Positions 36,607-45,416 of a stretch of 64,000 nt of DNA are shown here, piece after piece; the stretch's first letter is position 1; each line of letters starts with the position of its first letter. A program made the translations under genes and the position numbers. The notes under the pieces were generated by a model. It was given only the letters and a program-made list of their open reading frames with translations. It made no database searches and was not told the origin of the DNA. This DNA comes from Nocardia yamanashiensis NBRC 100130 (GTDB lineage: Bacteria > Actinomycetota > Actinomycetes > Mycobacteriales > Mycobacteriaceae): NCBI RefSeq assembly GCF_001613325.1, contig NZ_BDCD01000018.1:186001-250000 (forward strand). Direction: 5' to 3'.

Positions 36607-37530
36607 ATGAGCTTGTCCTCCGGCACTCCGCGACCCAACCCGGACGATCTGCTGGTATTGCTGGCGGTCGGCCGGACCGGGCGGTACGTATCGGCGGCGG
36701 ATGAACTCGGCCTCAACCACACCACCATTTCGCGGCGGATCGCGGCATTGGAGCGGGCGCTGGGCGGGCGGGTGCTGACGCGCGGGGCGGGCGGCTGGGA
36801 ACTGACGGAACTGGGGCGGACCGCTCTGGGTGCGGCCGAATCCATCGAATCGGCGGTCAAATCGCTCACCGGAACGGACGGCGAGCACACCCTCGAAGGC
36901 GTCGTAAGGCTCTCCGCCACAGACGGTTTCAGCGCATATCTGGCCGCCCCCGCGGCCGCCGCGGTGCTGCGCCGCCACCCCAGGATGGCCGTCGAGATCG
37001 TCGCGACCACGCGCCGGGCTTCCCTGCAACGCTCGGGACTGGACGTCGAAATCGTGGTCGGCCGCCCGCAGGTCCGGCGCGCGGAGGCGATTCCGCTGGG
37101 CGACTACATCCTCGGCCTCTACGGCGCGCGCGGCTACCTCGAGGAACGCGGCACACCGGCCGCCATCGGCGACCTCGCCCGGCACCCGCTCGTCTACTTC
37201 ATCGACTCCATGCTCCAGGTGGACGACCTCGACCTGGCCACCGGATTCGCGCCCAACATGCGCGAATCCGTCTCTTCCACCAACGTTTTCGTCCACGTGG
37301 AAGCCACCCGCGCCGGGGCCGGACTCGGGCTGCTCCCAGCCTTCATGGCCGACCGGCACCCCGATCTGATCCGCGTGCTCCGCGACGAGGTCGCAGTGCA
37401 GCTCACCTACTGGCTGGTGGCCCGCTCCGAAACCCTGCGCCGACCCGAAGTGGCGGCGGTGGTCGAAGCCTTGCAGGACCAGGTCCGGCTGGCGGGCAGC
37501 GCACTGCTCGGCGGCGGAGTGCGCGGCTGA
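36607..37530 (+). CDS. LysR-family transcriptional regulator
   Basis: A 307-residue regulator from the ATG at 36607; longer starts at 36541 and 36568 share the frame but add nothing to the fold. The winged-helix domain is NPDDLLVLLAVGRTGRYVSA ADELGLNHTTISRRIAALER, followed by a linker helix and the two-lobe effector domain (VRLSATDGFSAYLAAPAAAA, GLDVEIVVGRPQVRRAEAIP). It follows the amine oxidase with the same orientation and precedes a luciferase-like gene. LysR proteins usually act on neighbouring or divergent genes; a target cannot be chosen from sequence. Confidence 0.9.
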   Translation: MSLSSGTPRPNPDDLLVLLAVGRTGRYVSAADELGLNHTTISRRIAALERALGGRVLTRGAGGWELTELGRTALGAAESIESAVKSLTGTDGEHTLEGVVRLSATDGFSAYLAAPAAAAVLRRHPRMAVEIVATTRRASLQRSGLDVEIVVGRPQVRRAEAIPLGDYILGLYGARGYLEERGTPAAIGDLARHPLVYFIDSMLQVDDLDLATGFAPNMRESVSSTNVFVHVEATRAGAGLGLLPAFMADRHPDLIRVLRDEVAVQLTYWLVARSETLRRPEVAAVVEALQDQVRLAGSALLGGGVRG

Positions 37531-37638
37531 GGGGTGCGCGTTTCGGGCATAGTTCTGAGCCGATCACACATTGGAACGCTCATCCGGCCGCTATACCGTC
37601 GATCCCGAAGCAACCACTTGTGAATCGGAGGCAACCCG

Positions 37639-38445
37639 GTGGCTATTCAGATCGGCGTCTTTCTGCCCACGTCCGGCCCGCATATCGCGGAGTCCGGGGC
37701 CGGGGAGCTGCGTGCGAGCGCGCGTACGGCGGAGTCGGCGGGACTCGAATCCGTATGGGCCAGTGACCATCTCATCGCGTCGCAGCCCATGCTGGACAGC
37801 ACGGTCGCCCTCACCACCGCCGCGGCGGTGACCGACCGGCTCCGGATCGGCTACGGGGCGATGCTGCTGGCACTGCGCCCGGCCGCGTGGGCCGCCAAGG
37901 AAATCGCCACCCTGCAACAGCTTTCGGACGATCGGCTGCTGCTCGGCGTCGGCACCGGCAACCCCGCGCACGGCGATATCGGCTGGCGCGCGGCGGGCGC
38001 GCCGTTCGCCGAACGCGGCGCGCGCACCGATCACGCGCTGGCGGTGCTTCCGGACCTGGTCGCGGGGAAACCCACGCGGCTGGACGACGAGCTCGAGGTC
38101 GCACTGTCGCCGGGTGCGTCGATGCCGCCGATCCTGATCGCGGGCAACAGCGCCCGGGCCCGCCGCCGGGCCGCCGCCTACGGCGACGCCTGGATGCCGA
38201 TCAACCCGGGCCTCGACCAGCTGCCCGGCCTGCTGAACGAACTGCGCGAACTCGCGGCGCGCCACGAACGCCCGGCGCCCGCCGTCACCATCGTCGCACC
38301 GGCCCTGTCCACGGACCCGCGCTCGGCCGCGGCCGAATTGACCGCGTACGAGGCCGCCGGCGTCGAGCGGGTCATCCTCGCGCCGACCGGACCGGATTGG
38401 CGGCGTGACTACGCCTTCGCCGGTGCGGTCCGCGCCGCGCAGTAG
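37639..38445 (+). CDS. Luciferase-like (LLM) F420- or flavin-dependent oxidoreductase
   Basis: A 268-residue TIM-barrel oxidoreductase. The N-terminal GVFLPTSGP, AESAGLESVWASDHLIASQP, TDRLRIGYGAMLLALRPAAW, LLLGVGTGNP and the C-terminal YGDAWMPINPG follow the LLM class F420-dependent group. The GTG start at 37639 has GGAGG 9 bases upstream. In mycolic-acid actinobacteria such enzymes usually use coenzyme F420 for hydride transfer; flavin use cannot be excluded. Substrate unknown. It follows LysR by 108 bases. Confidence 0.86.
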   Translation: MAIQIGVFLPTSGPHIAESGAGELRASARTAESAGLESVWASDHLIASQPMLDSTVALTTAAAVTDRLRIGYGAMLLALRPAAWAAKEIATLQQLSDDRLLLGVGTGNPAHGDIGWRAAGAPFAERGARTDHALAVLPDLVAGKPTRLDDELEVALSPGASMPPILIAGNSARARRRAAAYGDAWMPINPGLDQLPGLLNELRELAARHERPAPAVTIVAPALSTDPRSAAAELTAYEAAGVERVILAPTGPDWRRDYAFAGAVRAAQ

Positions 38446-38502
38446 CGACCGCGAAGCCGCCCGCCGCGGCTCCACTTCTCTTTCCGCAGAACGGATTCCG
38501 AC

Positions 38503-39765
38503 ATGCGCTCTTCCCGTGCCGTCACCAGGCTGCTGCGTGCGCTCGCAGCGGTGGTACTGCTCATGCTGCCCGCGATCGTGACGACGGCGGGCGCGTCGCC
38601 CGCGCCGCCCGGCTGGTCGGCGGCCTGGACCACCGCGCTGTATCGAGCGGACCGCTTCGTCGCACCGAACTGGTCAGAGCAGGGATTCACGAATCAGACA
38701 CTGCGCCAGGTGGTTCGAGTCACGCAGGGCGGAGCCGCCGCCCGGATCGTGCTGTCGAACCGCTTCGGCACCGCACCGCTGCGGATCGGCGGCGCGAGCG
38801 TGGCACGCGGGCTGCCCGACGCGGGGATCGCCCCGGAAACGTTGCGTACCTTGACATTCGGTAATGCCGTCGCCACGGAGATCCCGCCGGGAGCCGAGCT
38901 CACGACCGATCCCGTACTGCTGCCGATCGCCCCGTTCGACGAATTGAGCATCACCCTCTACCTCACCGACGCCAAGGGACCGGTCACCCAGCATTCCCAG
39001 GCCTTCGAGACCGCCTACCGCGCCGACGGAGACCAGCGCGCCGACACCGGCGGCGCCGCCTTCACCGAGACCACGGCGGCTTGGTACTACCTGTCCCGCG
39101 TCGAAGTGGCCGATATCCTGCCACGCACCGCCGGGATCGTCGCATTCGGCGACTCCATCACCGACGGTGTCGGCTCGACCGTCGACGCCGGCAATCGCTT
39201 CCCCGACGAACTCGCCGAACTCCTTGCCGCACAGGGGACTCCGCGCGCCGTCCTCAACCAGGGCATCGGCGGCAACCGGGTGACTGTCGACTCCGGCTGG
39301 ATGGGCGAGAGCGCCCTGCGCCGCTTCCGGCACGATGCGCTCGACCAGCCCGGCATCGCCACCGTCATCATCCTGGAAGGCATCAATGACATCGGGCTCA
39401 GCGTCGGCGCGCCGGAGATCGGCGAACCCGCCGTACCGGTCTCGGCCGAGCAGCTCATCGCCGGATACCGCGAGTTGATCGCGCAGGCCCGGGCCCGGGG
39501 TCTGCGGGTGATCGGCGCGACCATGCTCCCCATGGAGGGCTCGCCCTACTATTCGGCCGCCGCCGAAGCCGAACGGGCGGCGGTGAATCAATGGATCCGC
39601 GCTTCCGGGGAATACGACGCGGTGATCGATTTCGATGCCGCGCTCGCCGATCCCGCCGCCCCGCGACGCTTGGCCGCGCCCTACGACTCCGGCGATCACC
39701 TGCACCCCAGCGATGCCGGTTACACCGCGATGGCCGCCGCGGCCGCCGCCGTCGACCTGGGTTGA
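38503..39765 (+). CDS. Secreted SGNH/GDSL hydrolase (two-domain)
   Basis: A 420-residue exported esterase. It has a Sec signal peptide (MRSSRAVTRLLRALAAVVLL ...GASPAPP). A ~170-residue N-terminal beta domain (VVRVTQGGAAARIVLSNRFG TAPLRIGGASVA) resembles the jelly-roll unit fused to GDSL enzymes in Streptomyces. The catalytic domain follows, with IVAFGDSITDG near residue 218, the Gly/Asn blocks NQGIGGNRV and LEGINDIG, and DHLHPSDAGY carrying the Asp-x-x-His pair. Likely a carbohydrate or lipid esterase outside the cell. It ends exactly where the convergent next gene ends. Confidence 0.9.
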   Translation: MRSSRAVTRLLRALAAVVLLMLPAIVTTAGASPAPPGWSAAWTTALYRADRFVAPNWSEQGFTNQTLRQVVRVTQGGAAARIVLSNRFGTAPLRIGGASVARGLPDAGIAPETLRTLTFGNAVATEIPPGAELTTDPVLLPIAPFDELSITLYLTDAKGPVTQHSQAFETAYRADGDQRADTGGAAFTETTAAWYYLSRVEVADILPRTAGIVAFGDSITDGVGSTVDAGNRFPDELAELLAAQGTPRAVLNQGIGGNRVTVDSGWMGESALRRFRHDALDQPGIATVIILEGINDIGLSVGAPEIGEPAVPVSAEQLIAGYRELIAQARARGLRVIGATMLPMEGSPYYSAAAEAERAAVNQWIRASGEYDAVIDFDAALADPAAPRRLAAPYDSGDHLHPSDAGYTAMAAAAAAVDLG

Positions 39766-40107
39766 TCACTGGGCGGTCAGCTGGACGAACCCGAGGTTGG
39801 CCAGCACCACCACGGGGTAGATCAGCGCCGCATGCCGATGCCCGAGGCGGTGCAGCGCGATGGCCGCACCGCCGAACACCGCGATCTTGGTGAGCACCGC
39901 GAGCGCCGGAACGTCGAAGGTCGATTCCGGCGCGGCGAACAGACCCCAGAACAGCATCGCGACCACCGCGGCAGCGATCCCGCACAGCAGTTGCCCCGCC
40001 CGGCCGCGTCCGCCGCGCGCACCCAGGAAACCGAGCGCGGCGACGGCGACCAGCTCCAGCAGGAACGCGACGAGAAGGTTGGCGCCACGCCAGATTTCCA
40101 GGATCAT
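39766..40107 (-). CDS. YrdB/DUF2568-family membrane protein
   Basis: A 113-residue integral membrane protein with four short helices (ANLLVAFLLELVAVAALGFL, LLCGIAAAVVAMLFWGLFAA, ALAVLTKIAVFGGAAIALH, ALIYPVVVLANLGFVQLT). The pattern WRGANLLVAFLLE and FWGLFAAPE matches the YrdB family of unknown function. ATG 40107 has GGAG 5 bases upstream. Its stop abuts the SGNH hydrolase stop on the other strand, leaving no room for a terminator. Confidence 0.8.
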   Translation of the reverse strand: MILEIWRGANLLVAFLLELVAVAALGFLGARGGRGRAGQLLCGIAAAVVAMLFWGLFAAPESTFDVPALAVLTKIAVFGGAAIALHRLGHRHAALIYPVVVLANLGFVQLTAQ

Positions 40108-40199
40108 GCCCACTCCGAGATCAGTGCTCTCTATTGCGCCATCACTGTCTCACGAACAATGATCCGAAGCAAGAGCACTGCTCTCGGACGTGCCCGCGG

Positions 40200-41123
40200 T
40201 CAGCGGGTGGGGCGGTCGCCGAGGATCGCGGCGCGCTCCATCACACGGCGCTGCGGGAAGTAGTCGTTGACGGCGTAGTGCTGGGTGGCGCGGTTGTCCC
40301 AGAACGCGATCGACCCTGCGGCCCAATGGAATCGGACCTGGTACTCGGGAATTCGGGCCTGCTGGAACAGTTCCCGCAGCAGATCCTCACCCTCGGCCGG
40401 GTCCAGACCGACGATGTGGGTGGTGAAGACGGCATTGACGAACAGCGTCTTGCGGCCGGTGCGCGGGTGCGTGCGGACCACCGGGTGCACCACGGGCGGG
40501 AATTCGGCTTGGCGGCGGGCGAGTTCGTCGGCATCCAGGAACTGACCGAAGGGCAGGGTGAAGTCGTGCACCGCGTCCAGGTCGTCGATGCGGGCCTTGA
40601 GTTCAGGCGACAGATTGTCGTAGGCGGCGGCCATATCGGCGAACATGGCGTCGCCGCCGGCCGCCGGGACCTCCAGCGCACGCAGCACGGAGCCGAGCGC
40701 CGGGCGTTCCCGCCAGGTGACGTCGGTGTGCCAGGCGTTCTCGACGCCCGGGTTCTGCGCGTCCTTCGAGAAGCGGACGATCTCGGGGACATCGCCCTGC
40801 GGCAGGAACGGGTGCACTTCCAGCTCACCCCACAGGCGCGCGAAGTCGCGATGCTGTGCGCCGGTGAGGTTCTGGTCGCGGAAGAACAGCACCTTCCACT
40901 CCAGCAGCGCGCGATCGAGTTCGGCGAACAATTCCGGGCCGACCGGTTCGCGCAGATCGATGCCGGAGATCTCGGCGCCGATCAGATTGGTGTACGGGGT
41001 GAGGGTGAACAGTTCGTACGGCGCGCTGTCGGCGCCGCCGGGCAGCCGGTGCAGGGTGCGCGGGCCGGCGGCCAGGGAACGGCCGATCAGCATCTCGCCG
41101 AGCGTGTTGTACGTGGCAGTCAT
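40200..41123 (-). CDS. TauD/TfdA-family Fe(II)/2-oxoglutarate dioxygenase (Rv3406/AtsK-like)
   Basis: A 307-residue cytoplasmic dioxygenase. The metal triad is seen as WHTDVTW (His, Asp) and ATQHYAVNDY (distal His), with the 2-oxoglutarate Arg in YFPQRRVMER. Other family blocks are LLEWKVLFFRDQNLTGAQHR, GGDAMFADMAAAYDNLSPEL K and SIAFWDNRATQHY. Sequence layout is near M. tuberculosis Rv3406 and Pseudomonas AtsK, which cleave alkyl sulfates, so sulfonate/sulfate ester scavenging is plausible. Its start overlaps the end of the TetR gene by 4 bases, so the two form an operon. Confidence 0.9.
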   Translation of the reverse strand: MTATYNTLGEMLIGRSLAAGPRTLHRLPGGADSAPYELFTLTPYTNLIGAEISGIDLREPVGPELFAELDRALLEWKVLFFRDQNLTGAQHRDFARLWGELEVHPFLPQGDVPEIVRFSKDAQNPGVENAWHTDVTWRERPALGSVLRALEVPAAGGDAMFADMAAAYDNLSPELKARIDDLDAVHDFTLPFGQFLDADELARRQAEFPPVVHPVVRTHPRTGRKTLFVNAVFTTHIVGLDPAEGEDLLRELFQQARIPEYQVRFHWAAGSIAFWDNRATQHYAVNDYFPQRRVMERAAILGDRPTR

Positions 41124-41773
41124 CGTGATCCTTGTTTCGTTGGGTGACTTGCGTTTTCAGGCGGCCAAGGTGCGGCGAGCATCGAGGTGGCGGCATCGAC
41201 GAGCACGTCCAGGCCGAGGTCGGTGAGATGCCCCGGCGGGTCCGGTTCCTGCAAGCGGCGCTCCCGATCCGCCAGTGCGGTGACGACGAGCATCGCGACC
41301 AATCGCATTCGCTCGTCGAAGATCTCGGGCGCGAGGCCCTCCAGCTCGCGCCGCAGTCCCGCCACCACCAGCCGCACGCTCTCGGCTTCGGGCCGCCGCA
41401 TCGTGTTCAGCACCGGATCGAACTGCGGCCGCCACAGGGTCTCGGCGATGAATCGCAGATACCAGCTGGGCTCCCCCGCGCGCTCCGGATCGTGCAAGGT
41501 GGCCGCCAGCGGTTCCACCAATGCCCGCACCAGCTCGGACACCCCGGCGTCCTCCAGCTCCCGCAGCCGCCGCATCCGCTGTGCGTTCACGGTGGTCATC
41601 CGCCAGACGTAGATCTCCTCGACCAGCGCTTCCTTGCTCCCGTAGTGGTAGGCCACCGCCGAGGTATTGCGTTGTCCCGCGGCAACCGCGATCTGCCGCA
41701 ACGACACCGACTCGATCCCGAACTCCGCGAACAACCGCTCCGCCGCCGCCAGGATCCGCGCTTTCGCCGCCAT
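41120..41773 (-). CDS. TetR-family repressor
   Basis: A 217-residue regulator. The N-terminal helix-turn-helix is KARILAAAERLFAEFGIESV SLRQIAVAAGQRNTSAVAYH YGSKEALVEEI. The C-terminal ligand domain contains WYLRFIAETLWRPQFDPVLN and is unlike other TetRs in this window. It is first in an operon with the TauD dioxygenase (4-base overlap). A strong 18-base palindrome lies 10 bases upstream of its start, supporting autorepression and control of the dioxygenase. Confidence 0.92.
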   Translation of the reverse strand: MAAKARILAAAERLFAEFGIESVSLRQIAVAAGQRNTSAVAYHYGSKEALVEEIYVWRMTTVNAQRMRRLRELEDAGVSELVRALVEPLAATLHDPERAGEPSWYLRFIAETLWRPQFDPVLNTMRRPEAESVRLVVAGLRRELEGLAPEIFDERMRLVAMLVVTALADRERRLQEPDPPGHLTDLGLDVLVDAATSMLAAPWPPENASHPTKQGSR

Positions 41774-41782
41774 GCCCCCAAG

Positions 41783-41800
41783 TTAAAGCAGCTGCGTTAA
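41783..41800. promoter_or_regulatory. Palindromic operator for the TetR/TauD operon
   Basis: TTAAAGCAGCTGCGTTAA is symmetric at 8 of 9 base pairs (only the A/G at position 5/14 breaks it). It lies 10 bases upstream of the TetR start, the expected place for an autoregulatory TetR site. Confidence 0.65.
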
Positions 41801-41965
41801 TCCGCGAACCGATTCACTCACCCCGATCTTTATTCGCCGCCGCAACGCGCTCCGCGGCAGGCACCGGGCACATAATCGGCGAAAGTGTTGCGGGGGTGCC
41901 GTTTCAGTGACTAACTTTGCGTCCACGCTGGCGGGTAGCCAGACCTGCGAGTAGGCGACGATTCG

Positions 41966-43975
41966 GTGATCAGCAGCAAATTTCTCCATCTGAACCCGGC
42001 ACGGTGGTCGCGGGTTGTCAGCGTCCGAACCAGAGTGCTTGCCATCGTGCTCATTCCGAGTCTCGCCTTGCTGGCGATCGGAATCGGCGGATCGGCCTAT
42101 CTGGTGCAGAGCGGGCGGGAGGCCAATCGGTTCGCCGAACTGGCGCGCGGCACCTCGGGGCCGTCGATCAAGATGATCGAGGCGTTCCAGGAGGAGCGGC
42201 GGCTGTCCCTGTTGTTCCTGGCCGGGGACGATTCGGCGGGGTACGGCTTGCCCGCGGCGCGTAAGCAATCCGATGCGGGGTACGCGGCGGTGGTGGCGCA
42301 GGCCAATGCGCTGTCGGAACTTCGGCCCGATCTGAAGGACGGGTTCTTCCGGGTCGGCGTCGGGCAGAAGGTGCCCGCGCTGCGGGCCGCCATCGATGCG
42401 CGCGCTATTCCGGCGGCGGAGGCGTTCACCGCGTACAGCATGGCGGTCGCCGCCATCATCAACGGCTGGCTGATCTCGGCGGATGTAGCGCCCGAATCCC
42501 ATATCGCGGTCGAGCTGTACAAGTCGGTCCATGCGCTGCGGGCCGCCGAATCCATTTCGCGGACCAGCGGTTTGGGCTCCCTGGTGATGCTCAACGGGCA
42601 GCTGTCGCCGGAACTGCTGGTGGAATTGGCCGGATACATCGGCGACGGGCGCGGCGAGGTCGCCTACATCGGGTCGGTGCTGCAGGGGTCGCACCTCGAA
42701 CGCTGGAAGGCGATCACCGGCAGCTCGGAATGGCAGCGGCTGCGCGCCATGGAGGACGCGATCCTCGTGCGCGGCCCGGTCACGGCCTCCGGAAGCGGCG
42801 GCCGCTCCGCCGATTCGCTGCCGTTGACGCTGACCGAATGGCAGCAGGTGGCGGGCAAGGTCCGGGGCGATCTGCTGGGGCTGTGGGAAACCCAAAGCGT
42901 CGACGCGCATTTCGCGGCGACCGAACAGGGCAACCGGCTCAACCGGAACTCGCTGACCGCCGGGGCGGGCGTGCTCTCGCTCGCGCTGCTGGCCTTCCTC
43001 GGTGCGCTGCTGCTGGCCAACAGGTTCATCGCCCGGCTGCGCCGGCTCCGCCGCGACACCCTGGAATTGGCCGATGAGCGGTTGCCGGACACCATCCGGC
43101 GGCTCTCGGCCGGTGAGGAACTCGACGAGGACGCCGACCGGCTGGATTTCGGCGCCGACGAAATCGGCCATGTCGCCGATGCTTTCAACCGCGCGCACCG
43201 GGCGGCGGTGGCGGCGGCGGTCGCCGAGGCCAAGACGCGGGCGGGCGTGAACGCGGTGTTCGTGAAGATCGCGCACCGGTCCCAGAGCGTGGTGCACCGG
43301 CAGCTGGCGCTGCTCGACAAAGCCGAGCGGGAGGAGGCGGATTCGGAGCGGCTGCAGCTGCTGTTCGATCTCGACCATCTGGCGACCCGGGCCCGCCGCA
43401 ATTCCGAGAACCTCATCGTGCTCGGCGGGGAACAGCCGGGACGCAAGTGGCGCAATCCGGTTCCGCTGGTCGATGTGGTGCGCGGTGCGGCCGCGGAATC
43501 GCTGGACTACCGGAGAATTCACGTCCGCAGGCTGCCGGAGACGCAGATCGTCGGTTCCGCCGTCACCGATATCATCCATCTGCTGGCGGAGCTGGCCGAC
43601 AATGCCACCGCGTTCTCGCCGCCGGAGTCACCCGTGGAGGTGACCGGCGGGACGGTCGGCAAGGGCATCGCCATCGAGATCGCCGATCAGGGCATGGGCA
43701 TGACCGCCGCGGAGATGGCCGCCCGCAACGCGCTGCTTGCGCAACCGCCGGACTTCAGCGTCGCGACCCTGTCCTCGGATATTCGGCTCGGTTTGTTCGT
43801 GGTCGCCAAACTGGCTGCGCGCCACGGTATTACGGTGCGGCTCACGGAATCCGATTACGGCGGCATGAAGGCCATCGTGCTGATCCCGCGCACGCTCACC
43901 ACCGCCGCGCTCGAGGCAGGTACGGCAGATCCGGTGCGCGAGAACCGAATTACGGCGCAGCCCGAGTACTCATGA
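41966..43975 (+). CDS. Conservon-type sensor histidine kinase (nitrate/nitrite-sensing-like ectodomain, HAMP, HATPase)
   Basis: A 669-residue membrane kinase. A first helix (RVLAIVLIPSLALLAIGIGG) and a second (AGVLSLALLAFLGALLLANR FIARL, ~350) bracket an extracellular helical domain. That domain has EAFQEERRLSLLFLAGDD and IVALYK-like motifs, as in the NIT/nitrate-sensor fold. HAMP follows, then FVKIAHRSQSVVHRQLALLD KAE and FDLDHLATRARRNSENLIVL in place of a classical HisKA. The ATPase domain has LLAELADNATAFSPP (N box) and IADQGMGMTAAE (G1). This layout matches CvnA kinases of Streptomyces conservons. Its stop overlaps the DUF742 gene start as ATGA. Confidence 0.9.
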   Translation: MISSKFLHLNPARWSRVVSVRTRVLAIVLIPSLALLAIGIGGSAYLVQSGREANRFAELARGTSGPSIKMIEAFQEERRLSLLFLAGDDSAGYGLPAARKQSDAGYAAVVAQANALSELRPDLKDGFFRVGVGQKVPALRAAIDARAIPAAEAFTAYSMAVAAIINGWLISADVAPESHIAVELYKSVHALRAAESISRTSGLGSLVMLNGQLSPELLVELAGYIGDGRGEVAYIGSVLQGSHLERWKAITGSSEWQRLRAMEDAILVRGPVTASGSGGRSADSLPLTLTEWQQVAGKVRGDLLGLWETQSVDAHFAATEQGNRLNRNSLTAGAGVLSLALLAFLGALLLANRFIARLRRLRRDTLELADERLPDTIRRLSAGEELDEDADRLDFGADEIGHVADAFNRAHRAAVAAAVAEAKTRAGVNAVFVKIAHRSQSVVHRQLALLDKAEREEADSERLQLLFDLDHLATRARRNSENLIVLGGEQPGRKWRNPVPLVDVVRGAAAESLDYRRIHVRRLPETQIVGSAVTDIIHLLAELADNATAFSPPESPVEVTGGTVGKGIAIEIADQGMGMTAAEMAARNALLAQPPDFSVATLSSDIRLGLFVVAKLAARHGITVRLTESDYGGMKAIVLIPRTLTTAALEAGTADPVRENRITAQPEYS

Positions 43976-44343
43976 GCGATGCACCGGAGTCGTGGTACGA
44001 CGAGGACGCCGGACCGGTGGTGCGGCTCTACGCGGTGACACGCGGCCGGTCCGAAACCCGGCGCACCGACGTGGACATCCTCACCCGTGTGGTGACGTCG
44101 AGGTTCGGCCGGCTGCGGCGCGACGAACCCGAATACGCGGCCATCGTGGAGCTGACTCGGGCGCCGCTCTCGGTCGCGGAGATCGCCGCCCAGCTGCGGC
44201 TGCCGATCACCGCGACCAAGATCCTGGTCGGGGATCTCATCGCCGACGGCGTCCTCGACTTCCGCGCACCCGCGGCCGATCAGGGTTCCGCCGACGATCT
44301 GGCCGTGCTGCGCGCGGTCCTGAAAGGGATTCGGGCACTGTGA
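43972..44343 (+). CDS. DUF742 protein (CvnC-like winged-helix partner)
   Basis: A 123-residue cytoplasmic protein. PVVRLYAVTRGRSE...DVDILTRVV is the family start. The central winged-helix-like part is YAAIVELTRAPLSVAEIAAQ LRLPITATKILVGDLIADGV LDFRAP. In Streptomyces conservons DUF742 (CvnC) lies with a CvnA kinase, a roadblock protein (CvnB) and a small GTPase (CvnD). Here only A and C are present, coupled by a 4-base overlap; the next gene is an unrelated convergent DUF72. Confidence 0.9.
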   Translation: MSDAPESWYDEDAGPVVRLYAVTRGRSETRRTDVDILTRVVTSRFGRLRRDEPEYAAIVELTRAPLSVAEIAAQLRLPITATKILVGDLIADGVLDFRAPAADQGSADDLAVLRAVLKGIRAL

Positions 44344-44365
44344 CCCGGTTCCGGCCGGCCGACGC

Positions 44366-45181
44366 CTACCAGGGCGTATCCCAATCCCCTACCGTCCCGG
44401 TGGGTTTCAGCGCCGGAACATCCGGCAAGCGGGGAACGCGCCCCACCGGGCGGCCCGCCGCACGCGCTAGACCCGCGAAGCGGATGGCGTCGAACACCGC
44501 CGCACCACCCGGGTCATTGTTGAAGTACACGAAGACGTCCAGGTCCCGGTCCCAGGCCTCGTCGATGCGGTCGAGCCAACCGCCCAGCACCGCTTCGTGG
44601 TAGCTGGGCGCCGGTTCGCCCGTACCTTCATGGAACCGCAGATAGCCCCAGTCGGCCGTCCGCCACAGCGGCGTCACCGGCCGATCCAGCCGGTCCGCCC
44701 AGCACAGCGCCGCGTTCTTCGCCTCCAGCACCTCGCGAACCGCACTGGTCCACCAGCTCTCGTGCCGCGGCTCGACCACCACCCGAACATCGTCCGGAAT
44801 CAGCTCCAGCACCGCCCGCAGCCGATCGGGCTCGGCCGGCAGATTCGGCGGCAACTGAATCAGCAGCGGCCCCAGCTTGTCGCCGAGTCCCCGCGCCGCC
44901 TCCACCGTGCGTTCCAGCGGAATCTCCACCTCCGACAGCCGCCGATAATGCGTGATCACCCGACTGGCCTTCACCGCCATCACGAAATCCGCCGGCGTGC
45001 GCTCCCGCCACCCTTCGAACGTCGAACGCCGGACCGGCCGATAGAACGCCGCGTTCAACTCCACCGTCCCGAAATGCCGCGCGTAATGCTCCAGCCACCG
45101 CCGCTGCCCGACGCCTTCGGGATAGAACACCGCCCGCCAATCCGCATACTGCCAGCCCGAAGTACCGATCGACATCGTCAT
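44366..45181 (-). CDS. DUF72 (YecE-like) TIM-barrel protein
   Basis: A 271-residue cytoplasmic protein. IGTSGWQYADWRAVFYPEGV at the start, LERTVEAARGLGDKLGPLLI QLPPNL, VVVEPRHESWW, YLRFHEGTGEP and VFVYFNNDPGGAAVFDA are the standard DUF72 blocks. The fold is a TIM barrel; biochemical function is unknown. Start ATG 45181 was chosen, with ATG 45175 (6 bases later) a good alternative because GGGA lies before it. The open frame extends further upstream only because it runs through the tRNA gene. Confidence 0.88.
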   Translation of the reverse strand: MTMSIGTSGWQYADWRAVFYPEGVGQRRWLEHYARHFGTVELNAAFYRPVRRSTFEGWRERTPADFVMAVKASRVITHYRRLSEVEIPLERTVEAARGLGDKLGPLLIQLPPNLPAEPDRLRAVLELIPDDVRVVVEPRHESWWTSAVREVLEAKNAALCWADRLDRPVTPLWRTADWGYLRFHEGTGEPAPSYHEAVLGGWLDRIDEAWDRDLDVFVYFNNDPGGAAVFDAIRFAGLARAAGRPVGRVPRLPDVPALKPTGTVGDWDTPW

Positions 45182-45288
45182 CCCATGGCGATTCCCACTC
45201 CGCCGCCCCGCAACCACACACCGCCGACCTCCTGGGCAGCGAAACCCAGCAACTCGTCCATGGTTCGGAACGGAATATGACGAAAAAA

Positions 45289-45325
45289 GAGGGCGGTCCT
45301 GAACCTGATGGTCAGGACCGCCCTC
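45289..45325 (-). terminator. Terminator of the first initiator tRNA
   Basis: A perfect 14-base-pair stem (GAGGGCGGTCCTGA with its complement) and 9-base loop lie 5 bases beyond the tRNA 3' end. On the minus strand it is followed by a run of six T, the form of an intrinsic terminator. Confidence 0.85.
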
Positions 45326-45330
45326 GTTTG

Positions 45331-45404
45331 TAGCGGGGACAGGATTTGAACCTGCGACCTCTGGGTTATGAGCCCAGCGAGCTACCGAGCTGCTCCACCC
45401 CGCG
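45331..45404 (-). tRNA. tRNA-fMet (CAT), initiator, copy 1
   Basis: A 74-base tRNA with anticodon loop CTCATAA. Initiator features are a C1-U72 mismatch at the acceptor end, and three G-C pairs next to the anticodon loop (GGG/CCC). The acceptor stem is otherwise GCGGGG/CCCCGC, the T arm GCAGG-TTCAAAT-CCTGT. No CCA is encoded. A promoter-like sequence and a terminator flank it. The same 74 bases occur at 58576-58649. Confidence 0.95.
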
Positions 45405-45416
45405 TCGGTGAATACA

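Noticed and set aside
34732..37359. An 875-residue minus-strand frame
   Set aside because: Antisense to the amine oxidase and LysR genes; composition is Arg/Pro/His-rich with no fold pattern.
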